DNA of 64,000 nucleotides from Bifidobacterium pseudocatenulatum DSM 20438 = JCM 1200 = LMG 10505 (GCF_001025215.1 NZ_AP012330.1:806001-870000), one strand, 5' to 3'. Positions 26,184-35,721 are shown, numbered from the stretch's first letter. Numbers and translations: made by a program. Notes: generated by a model not told the origin, from the letters alone.

Positions 26184-28793
26184 CTATCGAGACACGCGCT
26201 GCAGCTGCTCCTCCAACGGTGCCGCGGGCCTCAACTGCAGTTCGCTCGCACTACCGGCATGAGCGTCATCGCTGAAACCAGTCTCACGAAGCACGCCAAG
26301 CAGTTCGCGCATACGCTTGAGCGCGGCGCGCCCCTGCTCGCCAATGGCTTTGAACGCTGCGGAAATCTCGTCGGCGGTAGGCTCCTTGCCTTGTGCTTCG
26401 GCGCTGTCCAACATATGAATACCATCGACGGCCTGGCTGATCACGCTGTTCAACGTGGCGGTGACTTCAGCCTGAATGCTGGCACTGATACGGTCACGTT
26501 CCATATTCGCCGCGAGAATACGCTGCTTCTCCTGCTCGGCCACCAGTGCCTCTTCGCGAGCCTGCAATACCAGTGCGTTTGAATCGCTGGAACGCGCCCA
26601 ACGTGCCCACGCCATGATGCCGGCGCACAGCATCAGCACTGCAACCGTATACATGACACCGGTAAAGAACGCTGCACTACTACTTGACGTGGCTGAAACC
26701 GGTTTTGTTAAGCCCGCGGAAGCGGCGATGGCGCCGAACAAGGTAGTGTATCCGTGCTGGTCGGCTGCGATTTTCAAGCCCATCAGAGCTGAACAGGTGA
26801 CAGCGGCAAGACCGGTCCAGCGCCATGCGTGTTCACGCCCATACAATACGGCTGAATACAGCGCACACAGCGACGCTACGATATGTCCAACCTCAATCAA
26901 TCCCAAAAGCACCAATTGCACAACCGACAATACGAACACAATAAGCGCGCAAGTCTCGGGGAACCTGCGTCGAAGAGCCAGCGCCAGCAAGCAGCATGCG
27001 GCGATCGCATGAGAGAGCTGCGCATCGCGTGAACTATCAAAAAAGAACGTAATCGACATGCGATTCAGCAGCATGACCAATATCACGGCGCCAACGGAAT
27101 CCATGAGCACATAATGGTGCTGCGTCCACGCGGAAACACGTTCCACCCAATTCAGCCCTCGCGAATTGGATGTATTGGCAAGTTCTACGGATTTCAGTTT
27201 CAACGATATGAGCAAATCATGCAGATTGGGTGCGGTAATGCGCAAGTGTTGCAGGGCGTTCGAACGATGATCGCGACCGGTTGGTGGGTTGGTTTCCTGC
27301 GTCTGTTCCGATGGTTGATCTGGGATTCGCGCCGATATGTTGACGGCTGTGTGAGGTGCGATTGCTTCGTCGGATAATTTCGCTTTGCTGGATATGGCAG
27401 TTGTGTTGCAAGATTCGGACTGTTCCGAGGCATACTGTTCGCCGGTTTCGTCTGTCGCTGGCTCTTTACCGCCGTAAGGCAGGGTGGCCATAACTTCGAA
27501 GCCTCCGCCGAGTTGAGGGCCAGCCTGCAATGAGCCTCCGGCCGATTCGATGCGTTCCTTCATGCCCAACAGGCCGTAACCTGGCGTATGCCCGTCGATA
27601 TTGGCCGCCGCGCCACGACCATTGTCGGTGACGCTCAAAGTGAGCAAACCGTTGTTCCATGACTCTTTGATATGCACATCGACGTGCGGCCCCGCATACT
27701 TGCGGATATTCGTCAGCGCCTCCTGCACTACATGGTAGGAAGCTATCGAGGCTTGTTCACCGAGTTGTTCTGGGCTGGCGGTGCCGGTGATATTCCGTCG
27801 GATTCGAATGTCGGGGGAGACGTTTCGCGCTTGTTCCACAAGATTGCCGATATCGTTATAATCGGCGTGCGGTGAACCCCCGAATACTCCCAGAAGACGT
27901 TGCATGTCATGCAGTGCGCGTTCCGATTCGTGTCGAATCGTCTCCATGGTGTTTCTAGCCACCGCGGGATCATGCGTGCCTGCATAGCGGCCGCCATCAG
28001 ACTGCACGATGATGATTGACAGGGTGTGCGCCACCACATCGTGCATGTCACGTGCGATGCGTGCTCGTTCCGCCAACGCGGCGATATCGCGTTCGTCCTG
28101 GTCTCGCGCGGCGATTGCCTCATTGCGTTCCCGCATCATGCGAACGGTTGCCAGACGGGCACGCTGCCAGAACGCTACAATGACGGTGGAAATGATACAT
28201 ACTTCGAAAATCGGCGTCAGCACCAGCATGTATTGCGCCACCATGTCGGCGACTTCCGACATGGATGTTCCTGTGTAGATGGAGCCGAGAGTGACTTCCG
28301 TGACCATTGCGCCATTTGGATTTGAGCCATTCCAACTGCTCCACGTATGCACTTTGCCACCGGTGAGCAGCGGCCCATTGGTCATGGTCCATGCCATCAA
28401 CGCCGAAGCCAGAAGACCGATGGCCAACGCCAAAATAATGAAGGCTTTCGTGTTTTTGGGATTGCCGTAGACGATCACCGAATACAGCATGACCAATGCC
28501 AGAATATCGGCGCCCAATATGCAAGGGCCGAATATGAGATGCGTCAAGGCCAATGCCACACAGAGCAACGCTCCGGTCTGTGGCCGCCATCGACGAATCA
28601 GCAGCGGGATCAGCATTGCCGCTTCCCACGCCATCTGTATGGAAGGATTAAGGTCAAACAGCAATCCCGGATTATAGGTGATGCTGCCGGTCACGCCGAA
28701 CAGCCGAACACCTATAACAAGCGTGAGGATGAGATCGCCTGCGAAGACATGACCATGCATCCACGACAAGAGACGCTGCTTGAAATTCGACAT
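26184..28793 (-). CDS. Sensor histidine kinase with a second, degenerate kinase half
   Basis: An 869-residue membrane protein. The first half has about five hydrophobic segments, a HisKA_3 dimerisation helix with the phospho-accepting His (ERARIARDMHDVVAH) and an ATPase domain (SVTDNGRGAA, GYGLLGMKERI). After a polar linker of about 100 residues, a second sensor repeats the plan with another five or six membrane segments and a helix that aligns as ERDRISASIQAE, where the His is lost. No second ATPase domain follows. The start at ATG 28793 follows AGGGTGG. The partner regulator is downstream. The second half may be a sensor or dimerisation module. Confidence 0.88.
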   Translation of the reverse strand: MSNFKQRLLSWMHGHVFAGDLILTLVIGVRLFGVTGSITYNPGLLFDLNPSIQMAWEAAMLIPLLIRRWRPQTGALLCVALALTHLIFGPCILGADILALVMLYSVIVYGNPKNTKAFIILALAIGLLASALMAWTMTNGPLLTGGKVHTWSSWNGSNPNGAMVTEVTLGSIYTGTSMSEVADMVAQYMLVLTPIFEVCIISTVIVAFWQRARLATVRMMRERNEAIAARDQDERDIAALAERARIARDMHDVVAHTLSIIIVQSDGGRYAGTHDPAVARNTMETIRHESERALHDMQRLLGVFGGSPHADYNDIGNLVEQARNVSPDIRIRRNITGTASPEQLGEQASIASYHVVQEALTNIRKYAGPHVDVHIKESWNNGLLTLSVTDNGRGAAANIDGHTPGYGLLGMKERIESAGGSLQAGPQLGGGFEVMATLPYGGKEPATDETGEQYASEQSESCNTTAISSKAKLSDEAIAPHTAVNISARIPDQPSEQTQETNPPTGRDHRSNALQHLRITAPNLHDLLISLKLKSVELANTSNSRGLNWVERVSAWTQHHYVLMDSVGAVILVMLLNRMSITFFFDSSRDAQLSHAIAACCLLALALRRRFPETCALIVFVLSVVQLVLLGLIEVGHIVASLCALYSAVLYGREHAWRWTGLAAVTCSALMGLKIAADQHGYTTLFGAIAASAGLTKPVSATSSSSAAFFTGVMYTVAVLMLCAGIMAWARWARSSDSNALVLQAREEALVAEQEKQRILAANMERDRISASIQAEVTATLNSVISQAVDGIHMLDSAEAQGKEPTADEISAAFKAIGEQGRAALKRMRELLGVLRETGFSDDAHAGSASELQLRPAAPLEEQLQRVSR

Positions 28794-28970
28794 ATGCTCC
28801 ACCCTAGCGCCAGATACGCTGTGGCGCCATCATGCGCAGGAATGAAATGGCGGTAAGATAAAGCCGCTTTTGTGAGGTAAGGTTGTCTCCGCGTGTGGGT
28901 GGGATGGAAGCCATCAAGAAGCCACTACTCGCATTGAATATGCCGATGACGCCAAAGGAAAGGTGAATGC

Positions 28971-30314
28971 ATGACGTTGCTGAGCGAATACTACGTGCCC
29001 GGATTGCATATTGAGGATCGTTCCATCAAGGTGCCGTTGGATTGGACGGGCCACGAGCCCGGTCATGGGTTCGATGGCGAATCGATCAGCCTGTTCTACC
29101 GTGTGGTCACCGCTCCCGAACATGTGCATGACGACCTGCCGCTACTCGTGTTCCTGCAGGGCGGCCCAGGCGGTTCCGGTCCACGTCCGCTCGGCCCAAG
29201 TTCCGATGGCTGGATCGAGGAAGCGATCAAGCATTTCCGCGTGGTATTGCCGGATCAACGTGGTACGGGGCGTTCGTCTCGTGTCGACACGCATGTGATT
29301 GAGGGCATGGACGGCGACGGCAAGGCCGGTGCCGCGTTTTTGAAGCGTTTCCTCGCTGATTCGATCGTTCGTGATTTCGAGCATCTGCGTCGCACCGAAT
29401 TCGGGGGCGCACGTTGGGTCACGCTTGGTCAAAGCTATGGCGGATTCCTGACATTGACGTATCTTTCGCTGTTCCCGCAAGGGGTTATCGCCAGCTTCAC
29501 TACGGGCGGTATTCCGCACGTTCCCGCCGATGCGACCGACGTGTACCGTCATACGTTCCCGCGCATGGCGGCAAAGACGAAGCAGTTCTACGAGCGCTAC
29601 CCGATCGATATCGAACGTGCCGCTACGGTTGCCGACATACTGCGATCTCGCAAGGTCACATTGCCGAACGGCGATCCGCTTACGGTGGAACGCTTCCAAT
29701 GCTTGGGATCCGATTTCGGTATGAAGCCAAGTTTCGAACGCGTGCATTGGATTCTTGATCAGGCATTCCTTGACGGAGACGGTTCGGCCTCGACATCGAC
29801 GGAACTGTCTGACGAATTCCTGTCTTCCGTGATGGATGCGACCTCGTCTCGCCCACTGTATTGGCCGTTGCAGGAGTTCATCTACGCCAACGGCGAGCTG
29901 AAAACGCCGATTCGCTGGGCCGCCCAGCGCGTGCGCTGCGAGCATCCGGAATTCGCGGGTGACATTCGTCCGCTTAATTTCACCGGCGAGGCCATGTTCC
30001 CGTGGATGTTCGAGCAGGAACGTGCGTTGCGTCCGTTCAAACCTGCCATGGACGTGCTTATGGAAGACACGCACTTCGGCACGATCTACGATGCCGACCA
30101 GTTGGCTCGCAACGAGGTTCCGCTGCAGGCCGCCGTCTATTTTGACGACATGTACGTCGATTCTGGATTGCAGCTCGACACGCTGTCTCGCGTCGGTCGT
30201 TCACATTATTGGACTACCAACGAGTTTGAACATGACGGCGTGCATGGTTCCACCGTGTTCAGACATCTGTTTACCGAGGCGTTGAACCGCGGAGATTTGG
30301 CGGAGTTGTTCTGA
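28971..30314 (+). CDS. Proline iminopeptidase (alpha/beta hydrolase, S33)
   Basis: A 447-residue cytoplasmic serine peptidase that removes N-terminal proline from peptides. The oxyanion loop is LQGGPGGSGPRP, the nucleophile Ser sits in LGQSYGGFLT, and RGTGRSSR is typical of prolyl aminopeptidases. The His of the triad is probably in the C-terminal EHDGVHGS. It is longer than the 310-residue family members and belongs to the larger actinobacterial group. The ATG follows AAAGGTG. Together with the following proC it points to proline metabolism. Confidence 0.85.
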   Translation: MTLLSEYYVPGLHIEDRSIKVPLDWTGHEPGHGFDGESISLFYRVVTAPEHVHDDLPLLVFLQGGPGGSGPRPLGPSSDGWIEEAIKHFRVVLPDQRGTGRSSRVDTHVIEGMDGDGKAGAAFLKRFLADSIVRDFEHLRRTEFGGARWVTLGQSYGGFLTLTYLSLFPQGVIASFTTGGIPHVPADATDVYRHTFPRMAAKTKQFYERYPIDIERAATVADILRSRKVTLPNGDPLTVERFQCLGSDFGMKPSFERVHWILDQAFLDGDGSASTSTELSDEFLSSVMDATSSRPLYWPLQEFIYANGELKTPIRWAAQRVRCEHPEFAGDIRPLNFTGEAMFPWMFEQERALRPFKPAMDVLMEDTHFGTIYDADQLARNEVPLQAAVYFDDMYVDSGLQLDTLSRVGRSHYWTTNEFEHDGVHGSTVFRHLFTEALNRGDLAELF

Positions 30315-30358
30315 CGATTGTTCGGCAACGACGAGTATCGATAGCAAAGGAAAGAAAC

Positions 30359-31159
30359 ATGGCCAATCCAACCATCGGATTCATCGGATACGGCAATATG
30401 GCACAGGCGATCGCCGAAGGCCTAGTCAACGCTGGCGTCGTCAATGGCGGCGACATCGTGGCCTGTGCCGCGCATTACGACAAGCTGGAACGCAACGCCG
30501 CCAAACTCGGCGCAAAAGCGGTGCGTACCGCCGCGCAAGTCGCCGAAGCAGCTGACATGGTCGTCATCGCCATCAAACCGTATCAGATCGAAACCGTGAT
30601 CGCACCGATCATTGATCAGCTGGCGCAAGAGAACACCATCGTCGTGTCCATTGCGGCAGGCTGGGATCTGAACAAATTCCGCGACCTGTTCGGAACGTCT
30701 TTCGAACAGGCACACATCCAATGCACCATTCCGAACACGCCGATGGCTGTCGGCAAAGGCGTGCTGGTCACGGAAATCGACAACACGCTCACGCAGGAAC
30801 AGACGGAAACCTTCGAAAGCCTGTTTTCGTCAATCAGCCTGATTGAACGCGTGGACACCGCACACATGGGCATCGGCATGTGCATCGCCGGCTGCGCGCC
30901 GGCCTTCACCGACATGTACATCGAAGCATTGGGCGATGCCGGTGTGAAATATGGATTGCAGCGTGCTACCGCGTATCGTCTGGCTGCCAAAATGGTGGAA
31001 GGCGTGGGCGCGCTCTATTTGGCCAACGAAACGCATCCGGGTGCCATGAAAGACGCTGTCTGCTCTCCGGGAGGCACCACCATCAGGGGTGTCGCATCGT
31101 TGGAGGAAAGCGCGTTCCGTGGTGCCGTTATCAAAGCAGTCGACGCCATCGAAGCCTAA
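30359..31159 (+). CDS. proC: Pyrroline-5-carboxylate reductase
   Basis: A 266-residue NAD(P)H-dependent enzyme that performs the last step of proline synthesis. The Rossmann motif is IGFIGYGNMAQAI, with VVIAIKPYQ in the middle. The C-terminal family signature is visible as HPGAMKDAVCSPGGTTIRGV. The ATG follows AAAGGAAAG. It lies 44 bases after the proline iminopeptidase and is probably co-transcribed with it, and with ychF 17 bases downstream. Confidence 0.96.
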   Translation: MANPTIGFIGYGNMAQAIAEGLVNAGVVNGGDIVACAAHYDKLERNAAKLGAKAVRTAAQVAEAADMVVIAIKPYQIETVIAPIIDQLAQENTIVVSIAAGWDLNKFRDLFGTSFEQAHIQCTIPNTPMAVGKGVLVTEIDNTLTQEQTETFESLFSSISLIERVDTAHMGIGMCIAGCAPAFTDMYIEALGDAGVKYGLQRATAYRLAAKMVEGVGALYLANETHPGAMKDAVCSPGGTTIRGVASLEESAFRGAVIKAVDAIEA

Positions 31160-31176
31160 TACTAAGCTAGGGAACC

Positions 31177-32274
31177 ATGTCTCTTACTATCGGAATCGTC
31201 GGACTGCCGAACGTCGGCAAGTCCACCATGTTCAACGCATTGACCCGCAACAACGTGCTGGCGGAAAACTATCCGTTCGCCACCATCGAACCGAACACCG
31301 GCATTGTGCCGTTGCCGGATGACCGTCTGCCGGTGCTCGCCAAGCTCGTGCATACGGAGAAGATCGTGCCGGCCACCGTCACCTTCGTCGACATCGCAGG
31401 AATCGTCAAGGGCGCTTCGGAAGGCGAAGGCCTGGGCAACAAGTTCCTCGCCAACATTCGCGAAGCCGACGCGATCTGCGAGGTCGTGCGTGCCTTCGAA
31501 GACGATGATATCGTGCACGTCAACGGCAAGGTCGATCCGTCCGACGACATTGAAACCATCAACACCGAGCTGATCCTCGCCGATCTGCAGACCATCGAGA
31601 ACGCGCTGCCGAAGTTGGAGAAGGATTTGCGCGGTAAGAAGATCGAACCGGCCTACATGGAGGCCGTCAAGCAGGCGAAGACCATTCTTGAAGCCGGCGA
31701 AACCATTGATAAGGCGGCTCGCGAAGGTCGTTTCGACAAGGATTCCGTCTACGATCTGCACTTGATGAGCGCCAAGCCGTTCATCTATGTGTTCAACGTG
31801 GACGATGCCGAACTGCAGAACAAAGACATGCAGGCCAAGCTCGCCGCATCCGTGGCTCCGGCTCCGGCCATTTTCCTCAACGCGCAGTTTGAAGCCGACC
31901 TGACCGAACTCGACGAGGCTGACGCTCGCGAGATGCTTGCGGACGCCGGTCTTGAGGAGTCCGGATTGGATCAGTTGGCGCGAGTCGGCTACGATACGCT
32001 CGGCCTTTCCACCTTCCTCACCGCAGGCGAGAAGGAAGTTCGCGCATGGCAGATTCATAAGGGCTATACTGCCCCGCAGGCTGCCGGCGTGATTCATACG
32101 GACTTCGAAAAAGGCTTCATCAAGGCCGACATCGTCTCCTACGACGATTTCGTGGCTGCCGAAGGCTCCATGGTCAAGATCAAGGAGGAAGGCAAGCTAC
32201 GCCAGGAAGGCCGCGACTACGTGATGCAGGACGGCGATATCGTCGAATTTAAATTCAACGTCTCCAAAAAGTAA
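31177..32274 (+). CDS. ychF: Redox-regulated ATPase YchF (Obg family)
   Basis: A 365-residue P-loop protein that hydrolyses ATP and associates with ribosomes. The P-loop is GLPNVGKST. The G2/G3 region reads [11 protein letters not shown] and [11 protein letters not shown], and the nucleotide-specificity motif is altered from NKxD, as expected for YchF. The C-terminal TGS domain includes [22 protein letters not shown]. Length matches E. coli YchF (363). Confidence 0.96.
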   Translation: MSLTIGIVGLPNVGKSTMFNALTRNNVLAENYPFATIEPNTGIVPLPDDRLPVLAKLVHTEKIVPATVTFVDIAGIVKGASEGEGLGNKFLANIREADAICEVVRAFEDDDIVHVNGKVDPSDDIETINTELILADLQTIENALPKLEKDLRGKKIEPAYMEAVKQAKTILEAGETIDKAAREGRFDKDSVYDLHLMSAKPFIYVFNVDDAELQNKDMQAKLAASVAPAPAIFLNAQFEADLTELDEADAREMLADAGLEESGLDQLARVGYDTLGLSTFLTAGEKEVRAWQIHKGYTAPQAAGVIHTDFEKGFIKADIVSYDDFVAAEGSMVKIKEEGKLRQEGRDYVMQDGDIVEFKFNVSKK

Positions 32275-32280
32275 GTGTTT

Positions 32281-32340
32281 CTCTGGCTCCCCTCTTTGAG
32301 GGGAGCTGTCGCTACAAGCGACTGTGAGGAGCGGCACGGA
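32281..32340. repeat. REP-like double hairpin
   Basis: A 9-bp perfect hairpin with a TTT loop (GCTCCCCTCTTTGAGGGGAGC without its flanks, 32286-32306) is followed by a second small hairpin GTCGC-TACAA-GCGAC and then a GAGGAG word. This architecture resembles dispersed palindromic units common in gut Bifidobacterium and Firmicutes genomes. It lies just after ychF. Confidence 0.5.
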
Positions 32341-32341
32341 T

Positions 32342-32373
32342 AAGGCCTGAGAAGTCGTCTTCTCAGGCCTTTG
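32342..32373 (+). terminator. Terminator after ychF
   Basis: A 13-bp perfect stem (AAGGCCTGAGAAG and complement) with a 4-base loop and a short T run. Confidence 0.8.
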
Positions 32374-32427
32374 TCATGACATTGTTCTGCAAGGACTGGC
32401 TGCTGCAGCAGCATAATGTGTGTTTTA

Positions 32428-32522
32428 TTATTCGGCCTTGGTGGCTTGCTGGTCAATCCAATTGTTGACGTCGGTGACCGCCTCGTCAAGGGTTGCTTTG
32501 GCGGCTTTGTAGTATTTGGAAT
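32428..32522 (-). pseudogene. C-terminal remnant of a coiled-coil protein (paralogue of 35722-36546)
   Basis: On the minus strand this stretch encodes DSKYYKAAKATLDEAVTDV and a further dozen residues (NNWIDQQATKAE) before a stop. It is clearly related to the last 31 residues of the anchored protein at 35722-36546 (DSKYYKAAKVTLDEAIDV...). Nothing else of that gene is present: it starts abruptly at the end of the yccF fragment, in another frame. It is a relic of a deletion between two genes. Confidence 0.75.
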
Positions 32523-32702
32523 CTACAGGTTGACGATTTCCGCGCCGAACGGCCAGAGCGCAAGCTTGGTCATCTTGAATGATTGCAATCCGAACGGAAT
32601 ACCGATAATGGTGATGCAGTTGAGCACGCCGGCTCCCAGATAGCCGAGCGCCATCCGCCAGCCGACCAGCACCACCCACAGGATATTGCCGAGAACTCGC
32701 AT
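32523..32702 (-). CDS. YccF-domain membrane protein, short (59 aa), probably truncated
   Basis: On the minus strand, from ATG 32702 behind AAAGGGGCAA, a 59-residue protein reads as one YccF domain: an N-terminal helix GNILWVVLVGWRMALGYLGA, then CITIIGIPFGLQSFKM and LALWPFGAEIV. E. coli YccF is about 150 residues with two such domains. The frame stops three residues after the conserved end of the first domain, exactly where unrelated sequence (the paralogue tail) begins, so the gene was probably cut by a deletion. Function of the family is unknown; it is an inner-membrane protein. Confidence 0.7.
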   Translation of the reverse strand: MRVLGNILWVVLVGWRMALGYLGAGVLNCITIIGIPFGLQSFKMTKLALWPFGAEIVNL

Positions 32703-33306
32703 GATTTGCCCCTTTCCGATTCCGGTCGATGCCTCGCATGTTCGGCTTCACTATTTTGCCAGACAGCATGACGGAAACACGAGACGTAACCTTTAGCTCG
32801 CCCCTGATTCATTCTCGGACCGCTATTCAGGCGGATCGTATGCGGTAAGCCCAATCCTTTTGTGAAGATTTTGTGTATTGTCGGGCATACGTGGTTTTCA
32901 CCGTCGATTTGAATGATGATAGGCTTCTCGATGTCTGCCGTATGAAGACCCATCAAGGAGATGCCATGAACCTGTATCGCTACGCGATGTTCATCGCACG
33001 CGCCTGCCGTGGGTCGTTCGTCGGCAATGTTCTGTTTGCCAATCCACAAATGGCCCTATTCTCGATGCTGGTGTAGCGGGGACACGCCTTATGCCGGGAT
33101 GTACCGATGGCCCATCCGCAGTCGACGTCGCATGAATCGCTCACCATAGCCATCAACTTACGCAAAGCCGCGAATCGTTTGCCGTATATGAATGCGGAAC
33201 GGATGGCGGCTTTTCCTTTACCCCGGACTCATCAGTGTCCCCGCGTCTTGACACAAGTATGGGGCCGGATCGTCCATACATGCCGTTACCAACAGAAGGA
33301 AATGCT
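32703..33306. other. Intergenic region with little content
   Basis: About 600 bases between the yccF remnant and the MFS-CBS gene. I see no credible gene of normal size. It contains one small open frame with a good ribosome site (listed separately) and an inverted 10-mer, GCGGGGACAC at 33076-33085 with its complement at 33235-33244, which brackets about 150 bases of unassigned sequence. Confidence 0.5.
32966..33076 (+). CDS. Possible small open reading frame (36 aa)
   Basis: An ATG behind AAGGAG with a 5-base gap opens a 36-residue frame (starting MNLYRYAMF, ending FSMLV). The translation is hydrophobic in part but matches nothing I recognise. The ribosome site is the only support; it may be a chance or decayed frame in a debris-rich region. 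Confidence 0.25.
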   Translation: MNLYRYAMFIARACRGSFVGNVLFANPQMALFSMLV

Positions 33307-35358
33307 GTGACCTCACAGAAGACCGCGGAATTTGGGTCCGCCGCCAGTTCCGTAAAGCCTATTGATTCGCACGCCCGATTCATCGTCGTGGGCGTGATCG
33401 TCGTCGGCTCGTTCATCGCGCTGCTCAACCAGACCGTCATGTCACCGGCCTTGCCGGCACTGATGCGTGATTTCAATATCACCACCGGCACCGTGCAGTG
33501 GGTGACCAGCGTCTACATGCTGGTCTCGGGCATCATGGTGCCGATTTCAGGCTATCTGATTGATAAATTCTCCACCCGAAAGCTCTTCGCCGGAGCTCTT
33601 GCCACTTTCATGGTCGGCACACTGCTGTGTGCCGTCGCACCGAATTTCATGCTGTTGCTCGTCGGACGCATACTGCAATCCGCCGGCTCCGGCGTGCTGT
33701 TGCCATTGGTCGCCGTAGTGCCGATGCTCGTCTATCCGCCGGATAAGCGCGGCACTGCCATGGGCATGGCCGGTATCGTCATGGCCGCCGGCCCGGCTAT
33801 CGGCCCGGTTGTCGGTGGTCTGGTGATTGACAGTTTCGGATGGCGCCCGATGTTCATTGGCATCGCAGTTGTGGCACTGGTCATCCTTGTCGGAGGCACG
33901 ATGATGCTCAAGAACGTCGGCGAGTTGAAGAACCCAAAGCTCAACATCCTGTCCGTGATCCTTTCGACCATCGCGTTCGGTGGCCTGCTCTATGGCTTCT
34001 CGTCTGCTTCCACGATGGGATGGACCAGTCCGGTCGTCATTATTTCAATCGTCGTTGGTCTTGTGGCCTTCGTCGCATTCGTATACAAGCAAGTCAAGCT
34101 CGATGAGCCATTGTTGCGCGTTGACACCCTTGCCACCCGCAACTTCCGCAACTCCGCGATTCTGGTCACTCTGATTAACGCCGCAGTCGCCGCAACCAAC
34201 GTGACGTTGCCTATCTTCATCCAGAATGTACTCGGCCAATCCGCCACCGTCACCGGCATGGTCATGCTGCCCGCCGCGGCGGTCGGCATCATCCTGAGTC
34301 CGGTCGCCGGTGCCGCATTCGACAAATTCGGCCCGCGCGGCGTGGGCATCGGCGGCCTTGCGCTCATGACCATCTCTCTTGGTCTTCTCGGCACCATCAA
34401 TACCAGGACATCAGTGCTGTTTGTCGCCGTGTTCTGCGCATTGCAGGCATCCGGTCAGGCTATCGCCAACATGCCGATCAACACTTGGGGCGTCAACGCT
34501 TTGCCGAACGACATGATCGCCCATGGCAACGCCATCGCCAACACCGGCCGCCAGATCGCGGCAGCCATTGCGACCTCGCTTCTGGTCACCGCAGAAACAT
34601 CCGTGACCGCCTCGCACATGTCTCAGGGTGTGAAGTCCGCCACGGCCAGCGGCATCGCGTTCTCCTACCTGCTGTGCGCCGCCATCTCGCTGGTCGCCCT
34701 GATCATCTGCATCTTCACCGTCACCAGCCGTGCCAAGGAGAAGGCCGCACGCAACGCCAAGGCCTACGAGGCGCAAGCCTCCGCCGAAGTCGCGGTCGAA
34801 ACCACTGAAGGCCAGCCCGCCGAGCATCACTACGCCGGCGCATACGTGGCCCCCGCCGCCTCCCTGTTCAAGCAGGCCCAGGAACAGTCCATCGGCGGAA
34901 TCATGGACGATCAGCCCTACAGCTGCCTGGACAGCGATGACATCACGCATGTGGTGCACGAGTTCATCCGCCTCAACGTCTCCAGCCTTCCCGTGGTGAA
35001 CGGCGATGGCAGGCTCGTCGGCTTCGTCAGCGACGGCGATGTCCTGAAAGCGATTGCCACCTATGAATCCCGTACGGTTCCCACCGGCACCGGTTCGACG
35101 ATGGTGGTGTTCGACGACGAAACCGTGGCCTCCAAGGTGCAGGCGCTCTCCGGCAAGAAGGTGATGGATATCGCCACGCGTAAGGTCGTTGCCGCCACGC
35201 CCGACCAGCATGTTGGAGAGGTGGCCCGAATCCTCGCCAAGAAGCAGTTCAAGAAACTGCCGGTGGTGGATGGTGATGGCAGACTCGTCGGTGTGATCCG
35301 CCGTAAGTCCGTGATGGAACATGCCTTCGACGCGCTGTTCCCAAAGGATGATCGGTGA
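33307..35358 (+). CDS. MFS (DHA2) exporter fused to two CBS domains
   Basis: A 683-residue protein. The first 490 residues are a 14-helix drug:H+ antiporter of the EmrB/QacA type, with QTVMSPALPALMRDF, the motif-C-like GPAIGPVVGGLV and DKFGPRG. A polar linker of about 60 residues leads to a cytoplasmic C-terminal pair of CBS domains (IGGIMDDQPYSCLDSDD and VMDIATRKVVAATPDQ, each followed by LPVVxGDGRLVGxxxxxxV). CBS pairs bind adenosyl nucleotides, so transport may be gated by cell energy state. GTG 33307 follows AGAAGGAAA; an in-frame start at 33235 lacks a site. The fusion is unusual. Confidence 0.88.
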   Translation: MTSQKTAEFGSAASSVKPIDSHARFIVVGVIVVGSFIALLNQTVMSPALPALMRDFNITTGTVQWVTSVYMLVSGIMVPISGYLIDKFSTRKLFAGALATFMVGTLLCAVAPNFMLLLVGRILQSAGSGVLLPLVAVVPMLVYPPDKRGTAMGMAGIVMAAGPAIGPVVGGLVIDSFGWRPMFIGIAVVALVILVGGTMMLKNVGELKNPKLNILSVILSTIAFGGLLYGFSSASTMGWTSPVVIISIVVGLVAFVAFVYKQVKLDEPLLRVDTLATRNFRNSAILVTLINAAVAATNVTLPIFIQNVLGQSATVTGMVMLPAAAVGIILSPVAGAAFDKFGPRGVGIGGLALMTISLGLLGTINTRTSVLFVAVFCALQASGQAIANMPINTWGVNALPNDMIAHGNAIANTGRQIAAAIATSLLVTAETSVTASHMSQGVKSATASGIAFSYLLCAAISLVALIICIFTVTSRAKEKAARNAKAYEAQASAEVAVETTEGQPAEHHYAGAYVAPAASLFKQAQEQSIGGIMDDQPYSCLDSDDITHVVHEFIRLNVSSLPVVNGDGRLVGFVSDGDVLKAIATYESRTVPTGTGSTMVVFDDETVASKVQALSGKKVMDIATRKVVAATPDQHVGEVARILAKKQFKKLPVVDGDGRLVGVIRRKSVMEHAFDALFPKDDR

Positions 35359-35394
35359 TTCGGCGTCATCATCGCTGAATAGAATGAATGAAAT

Positions 35395-35426
35395 ATGAGG
35401 CTTCCCTTCTCGCGGGGAAGCCTCAT
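35395..35426 (+). terminator. Hairpin after the MFS-CBS gene
   Basis: A 12-bp perfect stem (ATGAGGCTTCCC and complement) with an 8-base loop; the T tract is weak (TTGCTTTG). Confidence 0.65.
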
Positions 35427-35721
35427 TGCTTTGTCCGCGGAGTCTTACGGCACCTGCGCAAGGGCAACGTCACGCCTTCATGATGCACTATTGAATAGTG
35501 TGTTCCTATCGTTGCATGGTGACGCTAACGCATGGCGTCACGATACTGAAGCCTGCCATCTAACGGCGGGTACGGCTCGTTGCTGGAGTCGTGCACGCAT
35601 ACGCGCGTCGGCGTGCGTGGGATGTCCATTCAGGTTTTTCCCATCTTCGGACTCGTAAAATAGGCGAGGTTAACAAGACGAAGAACGATGACATCCGTCG
35701 ATTCGCAAGGGGTGGACGCAT
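35427..35721 (+). other. Intergenic region ahead of the anchored coiled-coil gene
   Basis: About 295 bases with no credible gene. A short hairpin (TGACGC with GCGTCA, near 35520-35540) is the only structure noticed; a promoter for the next gene is expected here but not clear. Confidence 0.4.
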
